Shown here: positions 27,762-36,170 of the stretch, one piece after another
Layout: each line of letters opens with the position of its first letter
Position numbering within the stretch: position 1 is the stretch's first letter
NCBI GenBank assembly: GCA_017617065.1
Contig: JAFZWP010000004.1
Location: forward strand, 1-64,000
Reading direction: 5' to 3'
Length of the DNA stretch: 64,000 nt
DNA from: Bacilli bacterium
GTDB taxonomy: Bacteria; Bacillota_I; Bacilli_A; ML615J-28; CAG-698
Position numbers and translations under genes: made by a program
Notes under the pieces: model-generated
What the model saw: the letters and a program-made list of their open reading frames with translations, nothing else
Database searches by the model: none
Told to the model about the DNA's origin: nothing

Positions 27762-29414
27762 ATGTTAGTTAACTTAAATGTTAAGAATTTCGCAATAATC
27801 GATAACATTAATGTTACCTTTAAAGATGGAATGACAGTCTTAACAGGTGAAACAGGCGCTGGTAAATCATTAATAATTGATGCAATTGGCCTTTTATTTG
27901 GCAAAAGAGCATCGATGGATATGATTAGATCTGGGGAAGACAAAGCAACTATTGAAGGAACGTTTAGCGATTATGATAGTGAGATTACTAAAATATTAGA
28001 TGAAATTGGTATCGATTATCAAGATGAAGAATATTTGACCATAAAAAGAGAAATTTATGCGAGCGGTAAAAGTGTTTGTAAAATCAATAATCAAACATGC
28101 AATTTAAGTCAGCTAGCAGAGATTTCCGAATTTATTGGCGATATACACTGTCAAGAAGATACAATAGGTTTAATTAATCCAAAGAATTATTTAAGATTCT
28201 TAAATAATAATGATATTGAAAAAAAAGCAGATGAATACGCTAAATCATATAATGAATATAAAGCTAATCTAGCTAGTTACAAAGAATTATTAAAGAAAAG
28301 TGAAGAATCTAAAGAAAAAGAAGATTTTCTTAAATATAATTTAAAAGAATATAACAATGCAAAACTAGATGTTAATGAAGAAATAAACTTAAAGCAAGAA
28401 GCTTCAAATATGGCTAATTATGAAAAAATGGTTAGTGATGTGAAAGAAATTAATGATGTTTATAATAGTGATTCATTATCTAGTTTATATCAAGTTGTCA
28501 AATCACTTGATAGACTTGCTAAATATGATGAAGCATATTTAGAATTAAAAAAGAATTTTGAAGAAGCTTATTATAATTTAGAAGCTATTTTTGAAGATGA
28601 TAAACTTAGACTATCTAATTTTGAATATGATGAAGATAGATTAGATCAAATCAATAATAGATTATTAGTTTATTCTGATTTTAAACGCAAATATAAAAAA
28701 GATATTCCAGAGTTAATTGAATATTTTGAAGGAATTAAAAAAGAATTAGATTTTATTGAAAATTATGATGTTTATTTAGAAGATGCTAAAAATAAATTAG
28801 ATTTGAGTCTAACTAATACTTATAATTTAGGATTAAAGCTTCATGATGCAAGAAGCCAAGTTGCTAAATTGTTAGAAGAAGATGTGAAAAATAATTTAGT
28901 TGATTTACAACTTAAGAATGCTTTGTTTGAAATTAGATTTAATGAGATTAGTAAAGATAATTTATATAAAGATGGACTAGATCAAATTGATTTTTTGGTA
29001 ACTTTTAATAAAGGTGAGCCATTAAAGCCATTATCAAAAGTAGCATCTGGTGGTGAACTTTCTAGATTTATGCTAGCTATTAAGACTAGTTTAGGAAAAT
29101 CATTACCACTTCAAACTAAAATTTTTGATGAAATAGATCATGGAGTAAGTGGAGCAGTTGCTTTTGCAATTGGCAAAAAGATTTCTTCAATTGCTAAGTC
29201 TAGTCAAGTTTTATGTATTACCCATCTTCCACAAGTGGCTTCCATTGCTAATCATCAATTGAATATCTCTAAATATGTAGATGAAAATAGAACATATAGC
29301 GTTGTAAATGAGTTGACGGACGAAGAAAGAATAATTGAAATTGCTAAGATGATATCAAATGGAAATGTTACTAATGCTAGTATTGAGACAACTAAAGAAT
29401 TATTAAATAATTAA
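27762..29414 (+). CDS. recN: DNA repair protein RecN
   Basis: SMC-like ATPase for double-strand-break repair, 550 residues. The N-terminal ATPase half has LTGETGAGKSLIIDA (Walker A, about 28-42). Long coiled-coil arms run through about 160-370. The C-terminal half has the ABC signature ASGGELSRFMLA near 430, Walker B-like KIFDEIDHGVSG near 455 and ITHLPQVAS near 486. The length is family-typical. It ends the nusB-xseA-xseB-recN operon at the hairpin after 29416. Confidence 0.97.
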   Translation: MLVNLNVKNFAIIDNINVTFKDGMTVLTGETGAGKSLIIDAIGLLFGKRASMDMIRSGEDKATIEGTFSDYDSEITKILDEIGIDYQDEEYLTIKREIYASGKSVCKINNQTCNLSQLAEISEFIGDIHCQEDTIGLINPKNYLRFLNNNDIEKKADEYAKSYNEYKANLASYKELLKKSEESKEKEDFLKYNLKEYNNAKLDVNEEINLKQEASNMANYEKMVSDVKEINDVYNSDSLSSLYQVVKSLDRLAKYDEAYLELKKNFEEAYYNLEAIFEDDKLRLSNFEYDEDRLDQINNRLLVYSDFKRKYKKDIPELIEYFEGIKKELDFIENYDVYLEDAKNKLDLSLTNTYNLGLKLHDARSQVAKLLEEDVKNNLVDLQLKNALFEIRFNEISKDNLYKDGLDQIDFLVTFNKGEPLKPLSKVASGGELSRFMLAIKTSLGKSLPLQTKIFDEIDHGVSGAVAFAIGKKISSIAKSSQVLCITHLPQVASIANHQLNISKYVDENRTYSVVNELTDEERIIEIAKMISNGNVTNASIETTKELLNN

Positions 29415-29415
29415 T

Positions 29416-29451
29416 TAAAAAAAAGTGTAATCTATATCGATTACACTTTTT
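29416..29451 (+). terminator. Terminator after recN
   Basis: 13-bp perfect stem, AAAAAGTGTAATC and GATTACACTTTTT, with loop TATATC; the T tract forms part of the right arm, so it can work in either direction. Confidence 0.88.
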
Positions 29452-29510
29452 TAAATTTATTAAGAAAAATCGAGTATTTAAGATAAATATATTATTGGAG
29501 GAAATACACA

Positions 29511-30476
29511 ATGGATAAAGAGATAATTGATTTAAGTAGTGATGTTATTAACAATATGATTTATGAAATTAGAGGACTAAGAGTGATGTTTGATTTTGAC
29601 TTAGCAAGGATATATGGATATGAGACAAAAAGATTTAACGAACAAGTAAAGAACAATATTGAGAAGTTTCCAGAGAGATTTAGATTCCAATTAAATAAAA
29701 GTGAAATTGATTATTTGGTGAGGTCGAAAAAATCGACCTCTGCCTTATGGGCATCAGGAGGAGGTGGTAGAGGGTACTTACCATACGTATTCACCGAACA
29801 AGGAATATATATGTTAATGACTGTTTTAAAAGGTGATTTAGCTACAAAACAAAGTATTGCTTTAATTGATGCTTTTAAACAGATGAAGGATTTTATTATT
29901 GAGAATAATAGTCTGTTAGTTAATACGAATTCATATTTAGAATCTAAATTTGCTACATATGATAAAAGATTTGAAGTGGTAGAAGATAAAATTGATTCTA
30001 TTATGGAAAACTTTACTGTTGAATCTACATATAAACATATATTGATACTAAATGGACAACGAATAGAAGCAGATATAGCATATCAAAAGATATATGATCT
30101 AGCTAAGAAATCAATTTATATTATTGATGATTATATTGATATTAAAACTTTACAATTATTAAAATTATGTAAAGCTGAAATAAATATTGTAATAATAACA
30201 GATAATAAAGCTAAAAATAGAATTAATGATGTTTTTATAGCTGATTTTAAAAAAGATACAGGGTTAAACATTATGTTTAAAGAAAACAATGGATTATTTC
30301 ATGATAGGTATATTGTAATTGATTTTGATTCTAGTAATGAGACTATATATCATTGTGGTGGATCATCAAAGGATGCTGGAAAAAGGATAAGTACAATCAA
30401 CAAGATTGAAGAAGCAGTTATATACAAAAATGTTATAAAAGAAGTTTTAAATCACAATGAATTAAATATCAAATGA
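29511..30476 (+). CDS. ORF6N-domain protein with PLD-like C-terminus
   Basis: A 321-residue protein. The N-terminal ORF6N domain (about 10-100; IRGLRVMFDFDLARIYGYET, FPERFRFQL and YVFTEQGIYML) is a DNA-binding domain found in phage antirepressors and bacterial relatives. Residues about 115-165 are helical or coiled. The C-terminus (about 185-310) has a phospholipase-D-like element: HDRYIVID fits HxKxxxxD with Arg for Lys, followed by CGGSSKDAG (GSS). Only one HKD-like motif is visible, so a dimer would be needed for an active site. GGAGG precedes the ATG. It lies alone between recN and the pectin locus; phage origin or a defence or regulatory role is possible. Confidence 0.75.
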   Translation: MDKEIIDLSSDVINNMIYEIRGLRVMFDFDLARIYGYETKRFNEQVKNNIEKFPERFRFQLNKSEIDYLVRSKKSTSALWASGGGGRGYLPYVFTEQGIYMLMTVLKGDLATKQSIALIDAFKQMKDFIIENNSLLVNTNSYLESKFATYDKRFEVVEDKIDSIMENFTVESTYKHILILNGQRIEADIAYQKIYDLAKKSIYIIDDYIDIKTLQLLKLCKAEINIVIITDNKAKNRINDVFIADFKKDTGLNIMFKENNGLFHDRYIVIDFDSSNETIYHCGGSSKDAGKRISTINKIEEAVIYKNVIKEVLNHNELNIK

Positions 30477-30505
30477 TCGAAATAATATGTTATTGCCTAC
30501 AAAAG

Positions 30506-30519
30506 TTCGTATGTACGAA
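30506..30519. promoter_or_regulatory. Inverted repeat TTCGTA-TG-TACGAA
   Basis: 6-bp arms TTCGTA (30506-30511) and TACGAA (30514-30519) with a 2-base spacer, in the gap before the pectin-locus promoter. It shares the TTCG-N6-CGAA pattern with the site at 39733. Candidate operator; the protein is unknown. Confidence 0.45.
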
Positions 30520-30555
30520 TAGATATAATCTTTTAAATATTATCTTTTTTTATAC

Positions 30556-30584
30556 TTGACAAAAACGTTTACATTACTTAAAAT
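30556..30584 (+). promoter_or_regulatory. Pectin-locus promoter with LacI/cre-like core in the spacer
   Basis: Perfect TTGACA (30556-30561), 17-bp spacer, TAAAAT (30579-30584). The spacer contains the self-complementary AAACGTTT (30563-30570), a core typical of LacI-family operators including CcpA cre sites. A bound protein would occlude RNA polymerase. The same arrangement recurs at 59648-59676. Confidence 0.75.
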
Positions 30585-30598
30585 GAATCTGTATGATA

Positions 30599-30623
30599 TA
30601 TTTACGAACTATGTTCGTAAATA
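30599..30623. promoter_or_regulatory. Perfect palindromic operator downstream of the pectin-locus start site
   Basis: 11-bp arms TATTTACGAAC (30599-30609) and GTTCGTAAATA (30613-30623) with spacer TAT. It lies about +9 to +33 relative to the expected transcription start and before the GGAGG of the lipoprotein gene. Likely a repressor site; the ACGAAC half-site recurs before the transporter genes. It could also fold as an RNA hairpin. Confidence 0.7.
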
Positions 30624-30643
30624 CGCACACACAGGAGGAAGTT

Positions 30644-33600
30644 ATGCGCGTTTTTAAAAGAAGTTTAATTTTTGTAATTACGTTAGTAGTTGCATTGTTT
30701 GCACTTGTTGGTTGTGGAGACAAAGAAGTGCAAAGTATTAGTATTGATACTTCTAACTTAACGTTAGAAATCAATGAAGGAGAAACATTTAATTTTGAGA
30801 ACTTAAAAGTAGTTGCTCATTATCTAAAAAAAGATTTAGATATCGATTTAAGTGAAGTGACAATTGATACTTCATTAGTTGATACTACTAAAGCTGGTGA
30901 ATACTCAGTTACTGTTAAATATGGAGATTTTGAAGAATTCTTCAAAGTTAAAGTAAAAGCAGTTGTTAGATTAACCGATATTGAAGTTGATACATCAGCT
31001 TGCACATTATCTATAAAAGAAGGCGAAAGTCTTGATTTATCTAAAATTAAAGTTAAAACTGTTTATTCTAATGGTAATAAAGAAGAATTAGCAGCTAATG
31101 ATTATACTTTAGATCAAAGCGCTGTTAGACTTGATACAGCTGGATCTTATATTGTAAAAGTAACATATCAAGGAATTGAAAAATCATTTACTGTAACTGT
31201 ATCTAAAGAAGATGCTCCAGTTTTAGAAAGCATCGCAGTAAGTGGAGCAAAAACTAACTTCATGTTAGGTGAAGCTTTCACTACAACTGGTTTACAAGTT
31301 ATGGCTCATTATTCTAAAGGAGCAGATAAAGATGTTACAGTTTCAGCTACTGCTAGCCAAGTTGTTATTGAAGAAGAAGGTGACTACACTGTAACTATTA
31401 GTTATACTGAAGGTGGCGTTACTAAAACTGATACATACACTATTACTGTAGTTGATAAGATTGCAAGTATTGCAGTAGTTGTTGGCGATGGTAAAGTAGA
31501 ATATGCTCCAGGAGAAGAACTAGATATTTTAGGTGTAAGTGTAGTTGCTACACTTAAAGATGACACAACTTTAGAGTTAGTTGGTTGGGCTGCTTCATTA
31601 TATGATTTAGAAGGTAATGTAGTTGCTAATAACGTATTAGCTAAGACTGCTGATTATGTAGTTAAAGTTACTTATGGTAAACATGAAGCACAATATACTG
31701 TATCAGCTAGAGTTGGTGGATATATTAGTATCTCTACAGTAGAAGAATTCTTAGCAATGAGAGATCATAGTGGAGCAATTACAGATAAATATATCTTAAC
31801 TGCCGACTTAGATTTTGATGGCGTAGAGTTAAGTGAAGCTTTAGGTGGAGAATTTAAAGGTGAACTTAATGGTGATGGCCATAAATTATCTAACATTGTA
31901 TTTAATACTGCTACAGCTAAAGTTGGCGCATTATTTAATACAATTAATGGTGGAACTGTTAAGAATCTAACTCTATTCTCATGCTATGCTTCAAGCAGCG
32001 CAGAATCACTTGGTTTAATAGCTGGTTTATGTACAAATGGTACATTTGAAAATATTGAGTTTTCTTGTTGTACAGTTGCATCAACATCTTCATCTGGTTA
32101 TGCCGCATTAATCGCTGGTAGAAATGCTAGTGCTGGAACTATTTCAATGAGTAAGATTACAGTTAAGAATTTAACATCTGTAGCTGGTGTTAAATACGTT
32201 GGTGGCCTAATCGCTGACTTAACTAAAGGCACTACAATCACAATTAGCGATGTAGATGTAAATGTTACTTGTACATCAGGAAGCCAAATGGCAGCTTTAG
32301 TTGGTAGAGCAAGAAGTGGATCAATCGTTAATGTAAAGAACGCTATTATTAGATTTGAAATTGGCGTTGCTAATACAACTAATAAGACTGGTGCATTAAT
32401 CGATGGTGCTGACACAGCAACATTAAACGCAGAAAACGTGATTGTTGCAAGTAACACTTGCTTATTAGCTCAAACTAACCTAACTCAATCAGGCTTATTT
32501 AAAGGTCAAGGAAAAGCAACTGTCGCATTAAAGAATTGCTTCTATGTAGGTTTACCTGCTTTAGCTAATTATACTAAGACAACTGATACTGAATTAAATG
32601 CAAGTAAACAATATTATGAAGTTGTTAGTGGCGCTTATGTAGGTGTTGCTACACCAGATGTAGCAAATATTGCTAACTACTTTGAAATGTCAATTGATGG
32701 CGGAACACAATATGTAATTGGTGAAGCTGTATTAACTGATTTAGCAGGTCTTGGATTTGATTTAACTAATGTTTGGGAAGCAGATTCTAGATTTGTAGTT
32801 AAACTAAAAGATGCATCAGCTAACACACCAGCTGAAGATGCTACTGTTGTTAGACTTCAAGTTAATGCAAATAATGCTAAGACTCAATATTACGCTCTAG
32901 ATTCATTTGATCCAACTGGAATTATCGTAATCGCTACATATTCAGATGGCGTTGTTATTCCTCTAAATGAAAGTCAATATGGTGTTAAGATTTTATCTGA
33001 TGGTAATGATGTAACTGAGGATTTCGTTAACTTAGCAGTTGGTAAATATACTGTAGAAGTTGAAGCAGGAAGTGCTAAAGCAAGTTATAACATTGATATT
33101 GTTCAAGAAGTTGGCGTAGAAGTAATCGCTAGTGAAGGTAAGACAGTTTACCGCGTTGGTGACACACTTGATACTAAAGGAATCATTTCATTTATTTTAA
33201 TTTCTGATAATACTAAGAAATTAGCAACATCAGGACAAGTTACATTCACTGTTGTTAATGCAGATGAATCAACTCAAGCAGCAGATGTAGCATTAACTGC
33301 TAATGCAAAATTTGTAAAAGTAACTAGAGTTGTTAATGGAGAAGAATTATCTGACACATATCCAATTTATGTATTAGATAATGAATATAGCGATACATTA
33401 GTAGTAGTATATGTTAAACCACAAACTAATGGCTTAGTTGATGGTAAGATGTATTTTGAAAATGTTAATTTAGCTCTTAACTACTTAAGAAGCTTAAGCT
33501 TATCTAATGATACTATTAAAGAAATTAGACTTGCTAAAGGTACTTATACTGGTGCATTAACTATTGATATGGCTAATGTTAGAATCGTAAAAGATAGTGC

Positions 33601-35185
33601 TGAAGACAAAGCATCCGAAGTAGTAATTGCTTGCGGAAATGCTGCAGATACATTCAAACTAGATTTGAGTGCTACATTTGGAACAGAAGGCAGTGCAACT
33701 GTTACTGTTAAATCAAATGCTGTTGGATTCTATGCATATGGAGTTACATTTGCTAATACATTTGATTATCGTAATTCTACATTTGCTAACAAGCAAGCTT
33801 TAGCATTACTTTGTCAAGCAGATAAAGCAGAATTCGTAGAATGTAGATTCTTAGGTGTTCAAGATACATTAGAACCTAAGAATGGTCGTCAATATTATAA
33901 AGATTGTTACATTGAAGGTGCTGTAGACTTTATCTTTGGTAACAATGCAACAGTTTTATTTGAAGGATGTGAAATTCATTCAGTTACAAGATATAAGAGT
34001 GGAACAAATACTCCTGAAACTAACCAAGGTTACATTTGTGCTCCTAAAGGATTCTCAAGCGGAGCTACAACTGATGCTGTAACATATGGATATGTATTCT
34101 TAAGTTGTAACTTTACAGCTGATAGTGATATCCCTGCTGGTAGCGTTTCAATTGCTCGTCCATGGGGCGATCAAGCAAAAGTTGCTATTCTAAATTCTAC
34201 TTTAGGCGCTCATATATCTACACTTGGATATGATGGAACTGCTAAATCACGTTATGCAGATATGAGTGGAAATAAGCCAACTGGAGAAGGAGTTGTATTT
34301 GCAGAATACAACAACACTGGTGATGGTGCAATCAACACTGCTGTAGCTGGTGCTACAATCTTAACAGAAAGTGAAGCTGCAAATTACACAGCTGCTAAGA
34401 TCTTCGCTGCTACAAACGGACTTGTTAAATATGATGCAGCTTGGACATTACCTGATTTAGAAAATGGTTACTATGTATTACTTGGACTAGTTGCCAACTT
34501 ATCAGTTGGTGGCCAGTTTGATACACCTACTTTAGTTCATGTAGGTAAAACTGCTGCTACGGTAGAACTAGCTACATTTGAAGTTTATAATGTGATAGAA
34601 GAAGAAAATATCGAATTAGATGACTTAACAGTAGCTGCTGGAACTTTTGAATTAAGAGTATTTGTTGGAGAAACAAAAGTATTAAGTGCTGAAGTTGTTG
34701 TAAGAGCAGGAAGTGGACAAGTAGAAGTTAATACTTATTCATTTAATGCGTCAGATATGGAAAATGGTGATTATACAGCTGATTTTGCTGCTGGCACATC
34801 TGATTACTTCACAGTTCATTGTACTTCTGGTAAGAAATATACAGTTGATGGCAATAGTAAATCAATTGATGGTATGGACTTCACTAAGAGATTAAAATTC
34901 AATGGAGCTTCTGGAACATTCTCAAGTGAAAGATTTATTGAATTTGAAGTTGAAGGAACTGCTCATGTTAAGGTTTATGCATTATCATCATCTTCAAGCG
35001 ATAATACTAGAAAAGTTGTTTTATATGATAGCATCGGAACTAACGTTGGTGAATCTACAATTGATGGTAAGACAATTGCTGCTTATGAATTTGATTTAAC
35101 AGAAGCAGGAACATACTACATTGGTTGTGAAGTAAATGGTATCAATATTTACTATATCGAAGTAGTAGATACAGTAACTAAATAA
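30644..35185 (+). CDS. Surface lipoprotein pectin methylesterase (CE8) with Ig-like and GLUG-like repeats
   Basis: A 1513-residue lipoprotein (lipobox LVGC near residue 23). In order: four Ig-like domains (about 27-358), a GLUG-like repeat region (about 362-600), two more Ig-like domains (about 735-910), a CE8 pectinesterase domain (about 919-1220) and a C-terminal beta domain (about 1364-1513) resembling modules attached to pectinases in gut Firmicutes. The CE8 active site is complete: QALAL at 1051, QDT with Asp1074, DFIFG with Asp1095 and RPW with Arg1172. It removes methyl esters from pectin at the cell surface, preparing it for the PL9 lyase two genes downstream. The start at 30644 follows AGGAGG; the earlier in-frame ATG lies in the operator region. 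Confidence 0.92.
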   Translation: MRVFKRSLIFVITLVVALFALVGCGDKEVQSISIDTSNLTLEINEGETFNFENLKVVAHYLKKDLDIDLSEVTIDTSLVDTTKAGEYSVTVKYGDFEEFFKVKVKAVVRLTDIEVDTSACTLSIKEGESLDLSKIKVKTVYSNGNKEELAANDYTLDQSAVRLDTAGSYIVKVTYQGIEKSFTVTVSKEDAPVLESIAVSGAKTNFMLGEAFTTTGLQVMAHYSKGADKDVTVSATASQVVIEEEGDYTVTISYTEGGVTKTDTYTITVVDKIASIAVVVGDGKVEYAPGEELDILGVSVVATLKDDTTLELVGWAASLYDLEGNVVANNVLAKTADYVVKVTYGKHEAQYTVSARVGGYISISTVEEFLAMRDHSGAITDKYILTADLDFDGVELSEALGGEFKGELNGDGHKLSNIVFNTATAKVGALFNTINGGTVKNLTLFSCYASSSAESLGLIAGLCTNGTFENIEFSCCTVASTSSSGYAALIAGRNASAGTISMSKITVKNLTSVAGVKYVGGLIADLTKGTTITISDVDVNVTCTSGSQMAALVGRARSGSIVNVKNAIIRFEIGVANTTNKTGALIDGADTATLNAENVIVASNTCLLAQTNLTQSGLFKGQGKATVALKNCFYVGLPALANYTKTTDTELNASKQYYEVVSGAYVGVATPDVANIANYFEMSIDGGTQYVIGEAVLTDLAGLGFDLTNVWEADSRFVVKLKDASANTPAEDATVVRLQVNANNAKTQYYALDSFDPTGIIVIATYSDGVVIPLNESQYGVKILSDGNDVTEDFVNLAVGKYTVEVEAGSAKASYNIDIVQEVGVEVIASEGKTVYRVGDTLDTKGIISFILISDNTKKLATSGQVTFTVVNADESTQAADVALTANAKFVKVTRVVNGEELSDTYPIYVLDNEYSDTLVVVYVKPQTNGLVDGKMYFENVNLALNYLRSLSLSNDTIKEIRLAKGTYTGALTIDMANVRIVKDSAEDKASEVVIACGNAADTFKLDLSATFGTEGSATVTVKSNAVGFYAYGVTFANTFDYRNSTFANKQALALLCQADKAEFVECRFLGVQDTLEPKNGRQYYKDCYIEGAVDFIFGNNATVLFEGCEIHSVTRYKSGTNTPETNQGYICAPKGFSSGATTDAVTYGYVFLSCNFTADSDIPAGSVSIARPWGDQAKVAILNSTLGAHISTLGYDGTAKSRYADMSGNKPTGEGVVFAEYNNTGDGAINTAVAGATILTESEAANYTAAKIFAATNGLVKYDAAWTLPDLENGYYVLLGLVANLSVGGQFDTPTLVHVGKTAATVELATFEVYNVIEEENIELDDLTVAAGTFELRVFVGETKVLSAEVVVRAGSGQVEVNTYSFNASDMENGDYTADFAAGTSDYFTVHCTSGKKYTVDGNSKSIDGMDFTKRLKFNGASGTFSSERFIEFEVEGTAHVKVYALSSSSSDNTRKVVLYDSIGTNVGESTIDGKTIAAYEFDLTEAGTYYIGCEVNGINIYYIEVVDTVTK

Positions 35186-35204
35186 ACTATAATTAAATAA
35201 GAAA

Positions 35205-35232
35205 TAGAGACTAAGTGAAAGCTTAGTCTCTA
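35205..35232 (+). other. Intercistronic RNA hairpin without a T tract
   Basis: 11-bp perfect stem, TAGAGACTAAG (35205-35215) and CTTAGTCTCTA (35222-35232), loop TGAAAG, between two lipoprotein genes. No run of T follows, so it looks more like an mRNA-stabilising or processing structure than a terminator. Confidence 0.6.
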
Positions 35233-35259
35233 GTAAATAAAAAAATAAGGAAACAAAAC

Positions 35260-36168
35260 ATGAAAACTTTAAAGAAACTAATAATTTCTATTTTCATTGC
35301 TCTATTTTGCGTTACTTTGGTAGCTTGTGGAGAAGAGCCATCTACACCTAAATCAGTAACTGGTATTAGACTAGATACCGAAAATGTTAAAAAAGAATAC
35401 ATTGTAGGTGAAACATTCACATCAGATGGTATTAAAGTATATGCAGTATATGATGATAACAGTGAAAAAGAAGTACAAAATTATAGCTTAATTAGTAATG
35501 ATTTCAATGCTAACCAAGTTGGTGAGTATGATATCGTTATTAAGTTTAGTAATAGCGGTAATCTATATGAATTATCTTATAAAGTTAATGTAATTGAAGA
35601 TCCTAATAAAGTAAAACTAACAGAGATTACTATTAACACCGAAAGTGTTAAAGTAAGTTATGTTTTAGGTGAAGATTTTGATAGTACTGGTTTAGTAGTA
35701 ACTGCTAATTATTCAGATAATACTAATAAACAAGTAACTAACTATACAATTGATTCAAGCAGTTTTAATAAAGATAAAATTGGTACATATCGTATTCTAG
35801 TTAGTTATTCAGAAGATGGTATTGATGATGTAAAGGTATTTAACGTAACTGTTAAAGACGTATTATCAACTACTAATTATTTAATTGGTATAGAAGTTAG
35901 CCCAAGAAATGAATATTTCTTAGTTGGTAGTGACTATTCTAGTGCTAATGTAGTGGTATTAGCAGTATATAGTGATGGCTCAAAAGTAGATGTTACTAAT
36001 AAAGCTAATATTAATTCATCTAAATATAATAAGAATGAAGTTGGTGTTTATGAGATAATCATTGATTATCAAGAAACATATGGATCAGGCGAACACGCTA
36101 TAACTATTTATTGGGATTCATTCTATTTTGCTAGAGTCGTAACTAGCCTACCTGAGGGAGGTGAATAA
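35260..36168 (+). CDS. Lipoprotein with three bacterial Ig-like domains
   Basis: A 302-residue lipoprotein (lipobox LVAC, Cys23). The mature part is three related Ig-like (Big_3-type) units at about 33-112, 117-198 and 205-300. Each has the pattern of a hydrophobic xVGExFxxxGxxVxAxYxDxS strand pair (VGETFTSDGIKVYAVYDD, LGEDFDSTGLVVTANYSD, VGSDYSSANVVVLAVYSD) followed by xxxVGxYxxxxxY. There is no catalytic domain. The same units occur in the neighbouring pectinesterase. It probably works as a surface spacer, adhesin or polysaccharide-binding protein. It lies 2 bases before the pectate lyase gene, so the two are coexpressed. Confidence 0.8.
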   Translation: MKTLKKLIISIFIALFCVTLVACGEEPSTPKSVTGIRLDTENVKKEYIVGETFTSDGIKVYAVYDDNSEKEVQNYSLISNDFNANQVGEYDIVIKFSNSGNLYELSYKVNVIEDPNKVKLTEITINTESVKVSYVLGEDFDSTGLVVTANYSDNTNKQVTNYTIDSSSFNKDKIGTYRILVSYSEDGIDDVKVFNVTVKDVLSTTNYLIGIEVSPRNEYFLVGSDYSSANVVVLAVYSDGSKVDVTNKANINSSKYNKNEVGVYEIIIDYQETYGSGEHAITIYWDSFYFARVVTSLPEGGE

Positions 36169-36170
36169 TT

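Noticed and set aside
30593-30643. Earlier in-frame start for the pectinesterase lipoprotein
   Set aside because: It lies at the expected transcription start and operator palindrome; MRVFKRSLIF at 30644 after AGGAGG gives a proper signal peptide.
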